A stretch of DNA of 64,000 nucleotides from Crambe crambe (GCA_963924555.1 OZ004589.1:2542001-2606000); one strand, 5' to 3'; shown: positions 13,215-27,700, counted from the stretch's first letter. Numbers and translations are program-made. Notes: a model not told the origin generated them from the sequence alone.

Positions 13215-13558
13215 GAAATTTTTTACGCTCACTTGTTTCTATCCTTTTTCTTAGTGCTTGAAGTTGAATGAGGGAGGCTATAGTACAGTACTATACAAAG
13301 CCAGCTCTACATAAACCTCTTTTGTAGGTACATACAGTGTCTCTGGTTGAAGAATTTGTTTAGCTATTTAAGTTTTGTTGATATAAGAAATTTTTTACGC
13401 TCACTTGTTTCTATCCTTTTTCTTAGTGCTTGAAGTTGAATGAGGGAGGCTACAGTACAGTACTATACAAAGCCAGCTCTACATAAACCTCTTTTGTAGG
13501 TACATACAGTGTCTCTGGTTGAAGAATTTGTTTAGCTATTTAAGTTTTGTTGATATAA
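13215..13558. repeat. 172-bp tandem duplication private to unit A
   Basis: The stretch from GAAATTTTTTACGCTCACTT at 13215 is repeated at 13387 with almost no change. Units B, C and D carry only one copy, so this duplication happened in unit A after the units separated. Confidence 0.8.
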
Positions 13559-13969
13559 AACTTTACAGCAACAGCAATGTAAATGACATGTACACGGCAT
13601 GGTGAAGTGAGCTGACTACACTACAGCCAAGTACTGGCTATAATGCTACTATAGGATGAGCATCTGTACTGTAATTCAGCAAGGAGTGACTGGAACATCA
13701 TCAGATAATGAATGAAGACCTTGGCTATAGCTAAACTTAAGCTTACGTGGCTCCGCCCATAAGCCCCGCCCCCTTCAAAATGGCGTAGAAAGATTAGCAG
13801 CTGTGTTCCGAGTGCTATCGAATAGTGAAGTAGAGCCTTAGTCAAAACTAATAGCAAAAGATCAGCCTCTAGGTGCCGCTCTAACAGATGGCCAAAGGAG
13901 AATTTTGATGACTATAGCCAGTAAGCCGGTACGTCGATCTTATTATTATTATTATTATCCTTATTATTA

Positions 13970-14416
13970 CAAGTGAATGCAAAAAATTTCTTCGAAATAA
14001 AAATGTGAAGTAGGGATGTTATTATAACTGCAGCTTCATTATGAAAACCAAGTACTGCAGCATCGAAGCAGTATGGCCCAAAAATCTAGCAGGAATATGT
14101 ATTATAACTGCATGCAAGAGAGTGAACTTAGTGAAGTGACCCTTACCCATCATCAAGTACGAGATACTATTCCTACTTCACTCCCTTGGCCCTTGATCAT
14201 GGGAGTGAAGTAGGAATGGTATCTTGTACTTGATGATGGGTAAGGGTCACTTCACTAAGTTCACTCTCTTGCATGCAGTTATAATACATATTCCTGCTAG
14301 ATTTTTGGGCCATACTGCTTCGATGCTGCAGTACTTGGTTTTCATAATGAAGCTGCAGTTATAATAACATCCCTACTTCACATTTTTATTTCGAAGAAAT
14401 TTTTTGCATTCACTTG
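13970..14416. repeat. Long palindrome at head of repeat unit B
   Basis: Same palindrome as at 12316, with the spacer in the opposite orientation at the centre (CCTTGGCCCTTGATCATGGG), as expected if the loop has flipped between copies. Confidence 0.85.
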
Positions 14417-15450
14417 TTTGCATTCTTTTTCTTTGTGATTATGAAAATTGATAGACACTAAAGGCTTCCTTGATTGAACTAAATTTATTTAATGATCAGT
14501 ATTTCATTCTGTTCAGGGAGGAGAGTTTGAAGGATGATCATCTGCAGTGTAATGGAGTACTGAAAGGAGTGAACATTTTAAAAAGTGAACAGCATTAGCT
14601 AATTGTTACATATGTGATCACTGAAATAATTATTGAGATGGTACGTATGTCTTGCTTGAGGGAGGAGTATGGGGAGTTTATGCATTTGGTGTAGTGATCA
14701 TAATAGTGGATGCCATCAAATGGCCACATCCTGTGCAGGTGTTATATGAGGAGAACTGCTATTAATTGCCCCACCCCTTTTATGAGGTAATGTCGCGAAG
14801 ATTTTTTTCATACGAGGCTGCAGCACATTATAGATAGCCCAGCTAGATTTTAGGCTATCCCTACTTAACCTTTTTATTTTTTACGCTCACTTGTTTCTAT
14901 CCTTTTTCTTAGTGCTTGAAGTTGAATGAGGGAGGCTACAGTACAGTACTATACAAAGCCAGCTCTACATAAACCTCTTTTGTAGGTACATACAGTGTCT
15001 CTGGTTGAAGAATTTGTTTAGCTATTTAAGTTTTGTTGATATAAAACTTTACAGCAACAGCAATGTAGCTAAATGACATGTACACGGCATGGTGAAGAGT
15101 GAGCTGACTACACTACAGTACTGGCTATAATGCTACTATAGGATGAGCATCTGTACTGTAATTCAGCAAGGAGTGACTGGAACATCATCAGATAATAAAT
15201 GAAGACCTTGGCTATAGCTAAACTTAAGCTTACGTGGCTCCGCCCATAAGCCCCGCCCCCTTCAAAATGGCGTAAAAGATTAGCAGCTGTGTTCCGAGTG
15301 CTATCGAATAGTGAAGTAGAGCCTTAGTCAAAACTAATAGCAAAAGATCAGCCTCTAGGTGCCGCTCTAACAGATGGCCAAAGCAGAATTTTGATGACTA
15401 TAGCCAGTAAGTCGGTACGTCGATCTTATACATTATTATTATTATTATTA

Positions 15451-15918
15451 TAAAGAAAAAGAACGAAAAATCAATTTTAGAACTCGTTTTTTTCTTATGT
15501 TGGCGAATGAATTTTTGGCTTTTGAACATTCTCCTCTCTTCTTTGTAGATATAATAATTCACTGTAGCCTTCTGAGAACCTGTAGAGTAAGGGTAGAAGA
15601 GAAAGAAGAGTTTTTAGTTTATACTGTCCTATGGACTTTGACCTGCCATCCCTACTTAGAGAGTGCTACCGCACTCTCTGATTATTATAAAGAAAAAGAA
15701 CGAAAAGTCAATTTTAGAACTCGTTTTTTTCTTATGTTGGCGAATGAATTTTTGGCTTTTGAACATTCTCCTCTCTTCTTTGTAGATATAATAATTCACT
15801 GTAGCCTTCTGAGAACCTGTAGAGTAAGGGTAGAAGAGAAAGAAGAGTTTTTAGTTTATACTGTCCTATGGACTTTGACCTGCCATCCCTACTTAGAGAG
15901 TGCTACCGCACTCTCTGA
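15451..15918 (+). repeat. Two tandem ~235 bp units with 3' hairpin
   Basis: Units 15451-15681 and 15682-15918 each begin TAAAGAAAAAGAACGAAAA and end GCTACCGCACTCTCTGA, a hairpin with AGAGAGTGC-type arms. Open frames running through the array arise because the unit happens to lack stops in one frame; I do not treat them as genes. Confidence 0.85.
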
Positions 15919-16658
15919 TATGTACCTTATACTGTTGCATCAAGTTGATTCATACTAAGCATCGCATCAAGAGAGTTGTGAGGTCAAGGTCCAAGAATCA
16001 CGTGTACGGGGGCGGGGCTAGGGCCTAATAATTATTGTAAAGCTAAAGTACTGTATTACACAGTCAAGGACCTTCAAATCCCTGATCAATACAGCCTTGA
16101 AAGTGTCAGTACCAAAAAGAAGACCCTCTGAATAAACAGAATTTTTTTATTTTTAGAAAAGGCAGAAAATGCTGAAATTCTCAATGCTATGTAGCTATTC
16201 TAGCACAAAAATCGATCCTGTATCCTATAAAACAGATTGAGTACTTGACCTAAATTTACACACCCAACACACACCAAACTTTTATCTATATTGGAATCTC
16301 TTCTACTGCTTTGCGAAAAGATGGCAGTCCAAGCTTAAGGACTTCTCCTCAGGGAGGAACTTATATATTTTTCTAACATCTGGTCAGAGATCAGTGAGGA
16401 CAAATTTGACTTGACCACTCCCTAAGACAGCCGGGCAGCTATAGAAAAAAAAAGGTAGGCAACTATCAGGTGGAAAGAGGGGTACGTACCTGTCAATAAT
16501 CAAAGCCCAGTAGCTAGTCACTACAAGAAAAAAGAATACATTACGACGTCATAATTATGCATGCACATAATAGAGAATCTTATTAACGTCATAATTATGC
16601 ATGCACATATAGAGAACCTTATTATAGGGGTCAAAGGTCAACTGGTAACTATTGACAG
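15919..16658. other. Intergenic stretch without recognisable gene
   Basis: I see no coding region here. Near 16540-16625 a short segment of about 50 bases (TCATAATTATGCATGCACAT) is directly repeated. Confidence 0.4.
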
Positions 16659-17714
16659 GTTTTCGTGGAACTCTGGAATGTTGTAGTCACATGATAATCA
16701 GATGATTACACGAGAACTAGCGCACGCTCAGAGAGATTGAGCATTTCTCCTTTTACATGACAGATAGTTTGCCACATGAACTTTAGAGGTCCATCTGATA
16801 ATCTCGTGATAGCTAGCAACAGCCCATTTTTAAAATCTTGGTTCCACCAAGATTCTGGCGGAAAACCTGTCAATAGTTACCAGACCTTTCCCTCCCCTTC
16901 CCCCTCCCCTTCCCCCTCCCCTTCCGTCTGCAGAAAGGTCTGGCGCTTTCTCTGGTCGAGATACTTTCATGAGCCTTCATACTGGCAATGGTAAATTTCT
17001 TTCTGTGTTTGATGAACTGAGAAGGACATCCTCCAGCTCAATAGGTATAGTAGTAGTCTCGCGGGCCAGACTCGATTCTTTCCTTTTTCTTGGGGGCGGG
17101 GGAAAGAAAGAGTCTGGCCAAATTGGATGTTTCGTTTGTACAGCGGATTTACGTTCCGTTCGAATATTCCGTATGCCGTACACTGGAAGCTTATGCTTTG
17201 TTTTTAAATATAAATGTATGTACGCACAAAGCATACGCTTCCTTTGCATGGCATACGGAATATTCGAATGGAATGTAAATCCGCTGTACTATGCCACAAA
17301 AATCGTAGTGGACATGTGGAGACATCACATGAGAAATTTTAAACGTCACTATACGTCACAGTAGCGGTTAATTTTTTATTGGCCAGCTGTTTACTCTTTC
17401 GTCATGGTACGTCATAGTCAAAACGCAACGCCCACGCTACCCCTATGATGCTGAGTCGGCACAAACGAAACGTCCAATGCAGTTTGGCCAGACTCTTTCT
17501 TTCCCCCGCCCCCAAGAAAAGGAAAGAATTGAGTCTGGCCCACGAGACTAGTATAGTAGTCAGTCAGCTCATAAGTGACCAATCTCTCTAGTTATCGTGT
17601 AATCATCTGATTATCATGTGACCAATCTCTCTCTCTCTCTGCGAGCGCACACTAGTTCTCGTGTAATCATCTGATTATCATGTGACTACAACATTCCGGA
17701 GGTCCACAAAAACG
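16659..17714. repeat. Nested palindromic element, about 1.05 kb
   Basis: Three levels of inverted repeat are visible. Outer arms are about 16659-16738 and 17640-17714 (GTAGTCACATGATAATCAG and its complement). A middle pair lies at about 17045-17115 and 17480-17556, around AGTCTGGCC and a C/G-rich tract. An inner pair is centred near 17210, around CGGAATATTCGAA. Two pyrimidine-rich tracts flanked by CCAGACC and GGTCTGG occur near 16881-16944 and just outside at 17718-17768. This looks like palindromic elements inserted into one another. ORFs in it are fortuitous. Confidence 0.65.
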
Positions 17715-17988
17715 TACCAGACCTTTCCCTCCCTTCCCCCTCCCCTTCCGTCCGCAGAAAGGTCTGGTGCGCGAGACTACTGCATCACCCCAACTGCTTC
17801 CTTCGCTAATCCAAATAGCACAGGTGTCAACTTTACTCCCATAGCTTTATAGACCTACACCTCTATAGCTACATCAGTCATAGTGGATTAATGTGGGTAT
17901 ATTTAGAAATGACATGTAGGTTAGCTAAAGATAAAGTTGCCTGGTGGATTTGCACTTGGATATAAGTAGCCATCTGGATACGAAGTAG

Positions 17989-18323
17989 CAGAGGCGTAGC
18001 CAGAATATCAAAAAAGAGGGGGCAAATTAAAAGATTCTGGTAGCGCGCGAAATTTTAACCGGAAGCCACGCCCACCAATTAAAATCACGCGCGGAGCAGG
18101 TTAGAGTTAAGATCGCTGCAAGATCGCTCGAATGTAACTCTGCCGTAAGAAGTATGAAGAGCCTTATACTAGTTGGCCAGGTTAAAACTACTAAACAGCA
18201 GCATAAGGAGTGAATATAGATAACGCAATTTATAATTTACAAGTCAACGCATGCGAATGAACTCTGAAAAAAGGGGGGGGGGGGGCAAATGCCCCCCTTG
18301 CCCCCCCCCCGGCTACGCCACTG
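17989..18323. mobile_element. hAT-like non-autonomous element with GGCGTAGCC termini
   Basis: The element starts CAGAGGCGTAGCCAG and ends CCGGCTACGCCACTG, an inverted-repeat pair of the kind seen in many marine invertebrate hAT-type MITEs. A poly-G then poly-C tract (18272-18310) lies next to the right end. I could not find a convincing target-site duplication. Confidence 0.6.
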
Positions 18324-18797
18324 GCTACCCATGTATCCAGATACAATAACCACACCCACATTGCCTAACTGCTTAAGTTTTTTAAGTGGCTTTGCTTCCC
18401 TTATGTGTTCTGTCCTGCTGAGTATCTCACATCATATCATGGCCTGTTGTCATGTGGAGTTAATTCAGGATAGGTAGCTAGTGTGGGCGTTATTGAATTT
18501 AGGATTATGGTGATTGGTAGCTAAACTCTTCTGTTCATGTGGAAATCTATACACACATAACCATCCCTACTCGTTTGTTTTAAGCAATGGTGTCAGATAT
18601 ATCAGACATAATTAGTGTAAAATCACACGATATAACTACAATAGCTAAAGCTGATGTGAAAGGGAAAACATTAGCTAAAAAATAATTACAAACTGAGTCA
18701 GACCACTGAGTCAAATAGCTAGCTAACAAGTTCAATAACTAATATCTCACTACATACGTAAAACTATTGATTGCAACATTTGCTTGTTCAGTAGCTA
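18324..18797. other. 3' flank of copy 2, other arm of the inverted duplication
   Basis: No gene is visible. 18590-18797 mirrors 11373-11600 with few changes. Confidence 0.6.
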
Positions 18798-21700
18798 TTA
18801 ATTTGACATATTCTCATAAGTATGAATCTTCATTTTAGCTTCACTTTTCTGGAAAAGGTCACATTTGTTTTCATTTGAGAGATCTGCTTTTTGAGGTACA
18901 TTTTGAGGTACTGCATTCATTCCAATTGAGTGTGATGTGTTTGTCTCATTTGATGACTTGATAGTGCTCTTACTGGGGAAGAACTTCTTTCTCTTAAAGC
19001 AACATTGCTTCCACAAATCTCGTGCATCGCCACTTCGAATACCATGGAGAATAAAGAGCAGAGCTCCTTGAGCACCAACAAAAATGGAGAAAAGAACCTG
19101 GAGGGTGATGGTTACTCCCAATTCTGGACTGCTTGTGACCAGCAAACCGAAACCCCATCCAAGACCAAACACGACTGAAAGTGAGAGTACAATGACAAAG
19201 TTTTCTTTGTAGTTCTTGAAATTCCTCTTTTCTCCTTCTCTTTGACTGCGTTTGTGTTTCATGATGGACACAAGTATGATAATGAACATGATCCAGTCAA
19301 AGATATACAGCAACACGAATGGGAGCAAGAATCCAAACCAGAAAGGCCACTGGGTTGCTCGACAACTGCAGAAAATGTCATAATTAGCATTGCAATGATT
19401 ATGAAAAAAGCTTACTAAAATTTGCTGATATAATAGCGATAGCCTAGACCAGCACTCAGCATAACTATCAGAAGTGGAAGAACTGCGAAAGAGAGAACAT
19501 AAATAGTACAGCCAATTAATGGTATACTAATATAGCAGGAAACTTTCATTTTCATAGTTTAGACATAGCTAACTTCCATTTCAATTCATAGTACAATGCT
19601 AGCTTTCATGCACACATGTGGCACCTAATTTCTTGCACACAAAATTAATAGCTATTTCTCACAATAACACAAGCTTGATAGTTTTCCCATTAATTTTTTG
19701 TGCTACTTAGTAGAGTCACTTTTTCCAATATCCTATGAATATTATTTGTTCATTATTCTGTTATTGAGCTCGTTGCTTGGCTGCTTGAATAGAAGAACAG
19801 AATCAAAATGTGTGCATATGCATAATAAAGACCATGTTTAAATTCATACAACAACTAAACACTGAAAATTTCCCACTACGTATAATACAGTGCACTGATC
19901 ATTTTTATTTATAATCTTTTAATGCTCAGAGTATAGGATGATAACATGATATCTTCAACTCACCCCATGCCGGAACTCCTGCCTTAATTATGAATTTCTT
20001 TTCAAGAGACTGTGTCCCAATGATCTTAACCAGTTTAATGTAAAGCCAGACTGCCTCCACTGCCGTCCAGGCAAAGAAAACTAGTATGAAGTAATGAAGC
20101 AAGGCAGCAGTGATCCCACAAAGGACTGGAATGGTTGTCATATGACCTCCAACCAAAAAGAAAATGTTGAGACCAGCCAAAGATGAACTCATGTTAATCA
20201 AAATTTGGCCATGTGTACTGCTCCTTAGTTTCCTATGATCATAATAATTAGGTATTATACATAATTATCTGTCTTTTAATACTGAACTTAGCCAATGTTG
20301 GGGTGCATGCAGTGTCAGTTATGAAGATGACAATGCTTATAGAGTGAGGCTGGAAGAATTAACTTTTTAGTGTTGGGTTTAGCTATAAAGGGAGACACAT
20401 ACACAATATAATATAACTAGGGCAATGTACAACATTTGAGTCACAGCGAGCGAGCGAGCAAGTATTCCTATAGGCTTTTGTGCTGATAGCTATTCATTTG
20501 TGCTTTCAGAAGATTTTGATGCAGAGTTTTATATGTAAGTGGCAGGCAGCTGCATACATAGAAAACTGTAATGTTTAGCTACCTCAAAGCACTTAGATAA
20601 GCCTAGTGCTTACAAGCCACTTAGATAACTATTAAGCCTTGAGCCTGCTGCCCAAAAGGCTGTAGAAATGTTGAGCTGATAGTTGATTTGTGCTTTGCTG
20701 TTGAGTTATGTAAGTGGCCAGGCAGCTGCATGCATAGACACAAAGCACTTAGATATGTCTAGTGTCTACTTAGTAACTATCCACCCTGCTATATACAAAG
20801 CGATGTAGAAATCAATCAAGCAATTACAATTGGAGCATGCATGCGCATAAATGCACGCGCAGGGCGCTACTATTGCACGACACATACGTACATACGTATG
20901 TACGCCTGGGGCATTTTGGAGTGTAGACATAGATATATATATTTAAAATTTCAATGAGTCATGACCTGAGAGTCAGCTCGCTCGCTGCAATTAACATTGA
21001 AGTAGCAACAACACACACCCCTCCACCCCCTCCCCATTGTTCTGTACCTTTTATAACTATAACTTACTTAGAGCTAACATAGGTGAGAATGAGTATTGCA
21101 AGACAAGGGAGTGAGATGACGATTCCTATGTAAGTGATGATAGATAATGCCAGAGCTGCATCATGTGGAAGTGAACGAGGATTGAGATCCTATCAAATAC
21201 AAAAATATTGTGTATGGATAGTAAACACATGTGCAGGTTACAGCTACAAGTTAAATTTCTATAGATCTAGCTATTGTATACATCATACAAAGAGGATTCC
21301 AAAATGGCCCAGCTGTGTACATTCGCAAACTATTTGACTTCCAGCTCTTTTCACGTTCCTACATCCAGAAGTTGACCATGCGCCAAACATATCTGCACAC
21401 AATGACATGGTATGCTTATGTATTTTGAAGGCATTGCTTGATTCCAGGATCCTGTGAAGCTACATACATAGATATCAGTCCAGTATTGTGCATTATTAGC
21501 TGTTAGCTACAACTCAAGATGATTGGAGAAAATAATGTTCTGATGTACAATTTAACTTACCATCAGACTCTTGAGCCCATATAGCACAATTACCACTACT
21601 TGCTCTTTCCTTTACCTAAATCAAAAGGGATAGCACACAGGATTACAGGGGACATCGTATAGTTGAGGACCTAAAATCCTATTTTAACTGCCAAACATGG

Positions 21701-24700
21701 AGGTCTCAAGAATGAGTGCATGCATGGCCTGTAGCTATATGGCCCCCAAGTCCAGCCAAGAATGAATGAAGCTCATATAGTTCAATGCCCTGCTGTAATA
21801 AACCTGTAAAGTGTCTCCCAAGTACAGGTATGTAAGACACTCTCAATGGGGTTCCTCATGGAATTAAAGACCGAGGGTGACGTAAATGATCACCATGGTG
21901 AAGAAAATGTAGAAATCCATAAGGAGATGGTGTCTTATTCTCCACTAAATATGTTCTTACTGCCTGTAGTGAGGTGTCTTACTGGTGAATAGTCTGTGGG
22001 TAGGTGTCTTACATACTTGTCTCACCAGAGACCTAGCTACACTACTAGAACAGGTGGCTTCATGAGACTGAGCACCTGATTAAGGACTAAAGATCAAAGC
22101 ATGCATACTATGCATACCATTTTCAAATTTTGATAAGGATCATTAATTTAAATGCGTAATGACTAGCATTGATTGTGCAATCTACATCCGGCAGGATCAA
22201 ATTAACTGATAGCCTTGGAGGCAGAGCCAAACATAGCTTCAAGAAACATTGTAAGTATGAGGTATGCAAGTGTTGAATAAGCATGTATTATTACTAAGTT
22301 TTTCAAATTTTCTGCCACAGACACACACGCACACATAACAAACCGATTGCTTAACCCTTTATTGTGCATGTGCAGCGGGGCAATTATTATCATTTCAGTA
22401 TAATATTATTTATACGTACCTTATCATTGATGAAGAATATAACTCTGATAGGGTTGGAAAGAGAAGAGTTCATTTTACACCTCAACCTTGTGGAAACAAT
22501 AATTGAACCAATGGCAAGTGTGCTGTTAACCTTTAAGGACTGAAACAGAATATCTGTGATGAAAACATTGTAACTCAATCTCTGAGTAAGGTTAGAGGAA
22601 GATGTATTTTCCATTTGACATTCTTCAATAAACTTCTCCGATATTTGCACAGCTGCTGTTGAGTTATCCAGTACTTCCAGATCCATTTCAGATATTTTGA
22701 GAGATTCGTCCTTGAAGCCTTCAGTTGAGTTAAGCGCTTCTTCCACTGATCCCAAGTTGACTGTGAATGTTTGACCTTTGAATGTGTCAGGATCTATATC
22801 CTGCATTTGTAGAGCATAAGTGTCATACACAAATTTATTCACGGAAGAATTGGTCGATAGAGTGAGATCCAAAGAATCTGTGAACATAGTCAGATTATCC
22901 AATATTCTGCAATTTAAAAAAAAAAGCATCATTTAGCTATCTTTTCTAGCTGTAGCTAAAACAATAAAAACCATGTATATAGCTAATGTAAGTAAAAGGA
23001 ATAATGTACAGCTACACTGATGATTCACATGGAAAGCTTTATAGCTCTAACTATAGTACTGTAACTGACAGTGTATTTTAGCTCAGTTAATTGTTATCAC
23101 ACAGTGGCACTGTATGTCCTATAGCTACATGCAGTGGACCACTATACTCGTATAGGTATTGACTGTGTATAAGTATAAAGATAAACCTCTGCGATGATCC
23201 TGTGGCATTTTGACTGATTAAGACTTCTGCAGAATCTGCTTGCTGTATATTATCAATGATTTCTAAATACGCATTCCTCACCTAAAACATAGTTCATTAT
23301 CATTAGAAATTACCCACCTTCTGATTACATGTACTTACTGCAGGGTTGGTTATAGCTTCATTGGTGAGCTGAGCTATCACATATGAAGTAGCCGAGATAT
23401 CTGCTGCTTTTAGATACTCTGGATTGGATGTTATGTTCGCAACTCGCTGAGCGACTTCAAGAGCATTATTAGCTGCATCCTATGATTAAAGATATTAACT
23501 TAGGGAAGCATATTATAGTGTGCATGGATGCTCATGCATGCATGTAGTTTGGGACTAGCTAATTGCTGCATGCACTTTACGCAATCAACACATGACATGT
23601 ACGTAGGATCACTTTTCTATTAATAAATCTTACATTTGCTGCTTGACAGAGATTTCTTGTAATATCTGAAGCCACACATCTACTGTCGTCAATTTCATTG
23701 CTCCAGTGTGCTCCATGCAAGTAGCTACCACCACAGTACCTATGAACCTGAGAACCTATTAACTTAAAGCAAGGACATTCGATACTGGCATAATCCCTCA
23801 AGTCAGTCTCAGGCCAGGTATAGCCATCAAACCTCACTTCCTCGCATCCGTCTATCACAGTTATCAATATCATAGTGTATGATCCACGGGTATAATAATA
23901 ATTATAAGCTCACCAAATCTTTGTATATCAAATACCGTGATTGATGAGAATGCCTGTAGATGCCCCCTCAGGGATTGTCTTATGGTTGCAGTTGCTGTTT
24001 GACCTTGTGAGAGTTCTCGAATGGTCACTAGAAGGTCCCTCTCACTGTATCTTGTGCTACATTGGGTATAATTAACGTATATATAGTTACACAGTTGTAC
24101 AATAATAATATTGGATGATGCCTTCCATATACACATGCACACATTAACAACGTAGTTTCTTTTGACATTAATTTTTTGAAAGAGATTGCAATTGCAGCTT
24201 AAAAAGAACATTGCAGAGTACGTAGGCTAAGACAGAGATATAGTTATACTTAATTTAACTACATAGGGGTACCATAATGTTGGTAGCTAACTAATACTGA
24301 CCTAGTTTGATTGAGAACTTTAACAGCATACACACTGAATTCAGTATTTGGGATATTTGAGCCTATTATCTTCAGCAGTACCTGAGATCATTATCATACA
24401 GTACATTGCAATGGGACAAAAAGGGTACTTTAAAAGCTTCACAGCTTCACTTCACTCACATCTTGAAGATCATTTTCACTTCCCAATCGTATAGTGACAT
24501 TGTACTGATAAATTCCTGAAATAAGATATGCAGTGTTAATATGTACGTACCATTGTAACTAGCTGCTATAATGATTAGCCTTACCTGGAATGTCCAATTT
24601 CGCTGGATTGGATTCAGTTTGCTCCTGCCCATTAGTAACCACACAGGTATAATTTCCTCTGTCTTGAGGTAAGGTTTCCTGAATGTAGAGAAATGATTGC

Positions 24701-27700
24701 CTCTCTCCAGGGATCAGAACCTCATCCTTGAACCAGCGGTAGCTGGGGGCTGGTGATCCTTCTGCTGTGCAGGTTAGGTTAATAGGAGCAATCAGGTCCA
24801 CATCAGCACTAGTTGGTGGTGTCCGGATGACAGGGGAAGTTTGTTCCTCTGGATTTGCTGAAACAGAAAAAAATACAAGATATTAGCAATGTTAGTAGAA
24901 CTGAAATACTTCACGTATCTCAATAATTGTATGGAGCAGTTTGCATGAACACCATGCTCCTTGGAAATTATGTTATGATCCTTGCAGATGAAGTATGTAC
25001 GTATGGATGATAGCATTCATCATACATACCTCTGTTGTCACATGTAGGGCCGATGAAATCATCAGTGCATGTGCAAATGAACCCTCTCACATGATCTGTG
25101 CATTCACCTCCATTGAGACAAGGAGATCTTTCTCCATCAGCACACGCATTGAATGCTACAAACAACAACATAGCTTAAATGACCTCTATGGACTGCATTC
25201 ATTTGGCTACCTACTGTGTTAACATTAGCACTCGCAACTGGCTAACCACACACTATAATCATTATTAATTTTGCCCAGATGTGAAAAATATTACAGTAAT
25301 TATCTTACCATTTATTGTAATCCTTCTAGAAGCAAAAGTTATATTTGTTGGCGTGACTTCATTCACCTTACAAATATATTCTCCCTCGTCACTGGCTTCC
25401 ACCACCATTACCTGCAAAGAGCTAAAAGCTGTTGCATTGCTCGGTCTGTATGCTGTGGTAATGGAAATCCTTGTGGTGTTAAGAATAACAGCAAATGCCT
25501 CTTCAGTTCTTTTCAGCCACACTATCTCTGGAACAGGATATGCTCTTACTATACAGTTCAGAGTCAGTGTACTGTTTTCAACACTTCCTGTTACTTGTGC
25601 CGAAGATGGTAAAACTAAAAAGAAAGTTACAACCATTCATATGGACCATACGTAATTATAATTATACGTACGTAGGACATGTACTCAAAATTCTTACAGA
25701 GGACATCTTTGACTGTGCTCTCTAGTTAATGCACTAAGCTACAGCTATACCTATATACATATAGATGAGGGAAAAAATTAATGAAAAAAAATGTAGGGAT
25801 GACCATTGCTCAAGGAAATGAGGGTATGAATGAAGGAATCAATCTTTATTCTGTATATTCAGCCAACAATCCCTACATAAATGTCCATTACTCCACTATA
25901 ATCCGACTAATTTGCTGTAATATAATTGTGTTAAAACATAAAAATGCACCTGGAAGTGTATTCACTTGCTCAGAGGTGGCCTCTGGCACAGTAGTCTCTA
26001 TTGTAGTGGTCTCTGGTACAGTTGTCTCATCTGCAGTTATCTCTGGTACAGTGGTATCTTCTGCAGTGGTCTCTGATACAGTGATCTCTGTTTCAGTAAT
26101 CACTGTTGAAAACATAATATGTATTACTCTAATAATATTAATTATAGCTATACACACATAGCTATTAGCTATAACTATGTACACTTGATACAATAAGTCC
26201 AGTACCTCACAAGCATATTATGTATATTTTATACATACAAGCTGATTATTATAGCCCACTCACATTGTGCTGATTTCAGTCCTGCAGGATAGCCATAAGA
26301 ATCAGCTGATCTGAATCCGTAAACAGATGCTCCAACACTTGCATTGGTGTCTTGATGAAAGACTCTGTGATCACCAGCAGGCAAGCTTACTCTAGTAATG
26401 TATCCACAGATATCACTACTGTTGAAGCAATACAGAGTGGTCCACTCTGAATTTATTTGACTTGTAGCATCTATGAAAATTCTTCCTGGTTGGTAGTACT
26501 TTGAAGCAACATATAAAGTGATGTAATTTGTATATCCAGATATGGAATTGAAGACATAATTATTGCTGTATTGTTCTACTGGTGGTATCATCATCATGAA
26601 AGGATCACTCTCCGTTAGTGTTGTAGGTCCAACTGCAAACTGAGCGATGAATATTGGTGCAGAGGATTCGATATTGCAGAAACTCTGTGATGGAATTTCC
26701 AACTCTGTCCAATTCCCTGTATCCAAGAAAGAGTACATTTGTACTTGTGCAAATGTCGTACAGTTCACATAGACAGTGGTAGAATTCTTAGCAGCTATGA
26801 TCCTGATGATATCTCTCGAGGTTGTATTCATAAGAGAGGCAACAAAGAAGGAAGAACCCCAAGTAAATGTTGGTGGTATTTGTTCAGTTAAGTGGTCACA
26901 AGCTCCATCATTACTTAAAGATATTTTAACACAATCTTGGTTGCTAAAAAAGGCCACTGGCTTTGTGGAGGTGACTCTCATACCAGTAGAATCAGAAGTA
27001 GAAAATATGTATGTCTCAAATTGATTCAGGTAGATTGTACTCGAGGGTGTAGTGACTACTGTGTTATTTTCACATCCTACAATGAGAATGTCACTGCTGA
27101 ATGAAGCTCTCCTGTCAGGATATGTTATCCCATAATATTCATATTCATTTACCTCTAGATTACTGCAAGGTAGGGCTAAGAATGCATCACTTGATTCTGA
27201 AACACTAGTACTGAAGCCATAGACATTGAGTTTACTATCTCCCTCAGCTTTGATACGTATTCCTTTATTTTTTTCAGTGATATCATTCGATAGAACTTGA
27301 AATGTACGAGGCAAATTTACTTCTGTTGTTGAGCCAATTGTAGCCGATCCATTGAAGTGAAATCCTCTGGCTACTACTGTGAAGCTAACAGGATCAGGTT
27401 CTGGTGTGCTTATGAAAAGTTTAAGAGAAACCTTCTGGTAAATACTTGGTCCACCATTTGTGGAGAATCCTACAAAAAATTCATTGGCTGCACTCTCCAA
27501 GAAGATTTCTGAATGATGATATCATAAGAAACTAGTTATGTGTGATGTATAGTTATGTAGATATGTTGTGTATGTAACATTTCACCCATTATGATTCGTA
27601 CTGTGTATTAGAGAATAATTATGGTACATCATTTATAGCTAATTGCTGCTACAGCTATAGTTACATTATTGCTACTGAATGTACGTATGGATCACAACAA

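Larger units (their letters stand above)
12316..15918 (+). mobile_element. Composite repeat block 1: two 1.5 kb units plus two ~235 bp tandem units, rolling-circle-like
   Basis: The block starts CAAGTGAATGC and ends with a hairpin plus CTCTCTGA. It is flanked by A on the left and T on the right. Inside are unit A (12316-13969), unit B (13970 to about 15447) and two copies of a ~235 bp unit. Block 2 (55213-59378) has the same order. Each 1.5 kb unit opens with a ~450 bp near-perfect palindrome and ends in an (ATT)n run. No transposase or helicase ORF is present, so it is non-autonomous. The hairpin-CTRR-like end and A|T target suggest a Helitron-related element; the 5' end lacks the canonical TC. 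Confidence 0.6.

Noticed and set aside
13621-13857. 78-codon minus-strand ORF repeated in the 1.5 kb units (also 56358 and 57850)
   Set aside because: It is present because the repeat copies are nearly identical; unit B breaks it and the composition is not protein-like.
12316-15918. CRISPR-like array
   Set aside because: The repeats are long tandem units without short unique spacers, in intron-rich animal DNA.
16776-17364. ORFs on both strands in the nested palindrome
   Set aside because: They mirror one another across inverted repeats and show no domain or codon signal.
18289-18477. Pro-rich short ORF
   Set aside because: It starts in the C-tract at the end of the hAT-like element and has no conserved counterpart.
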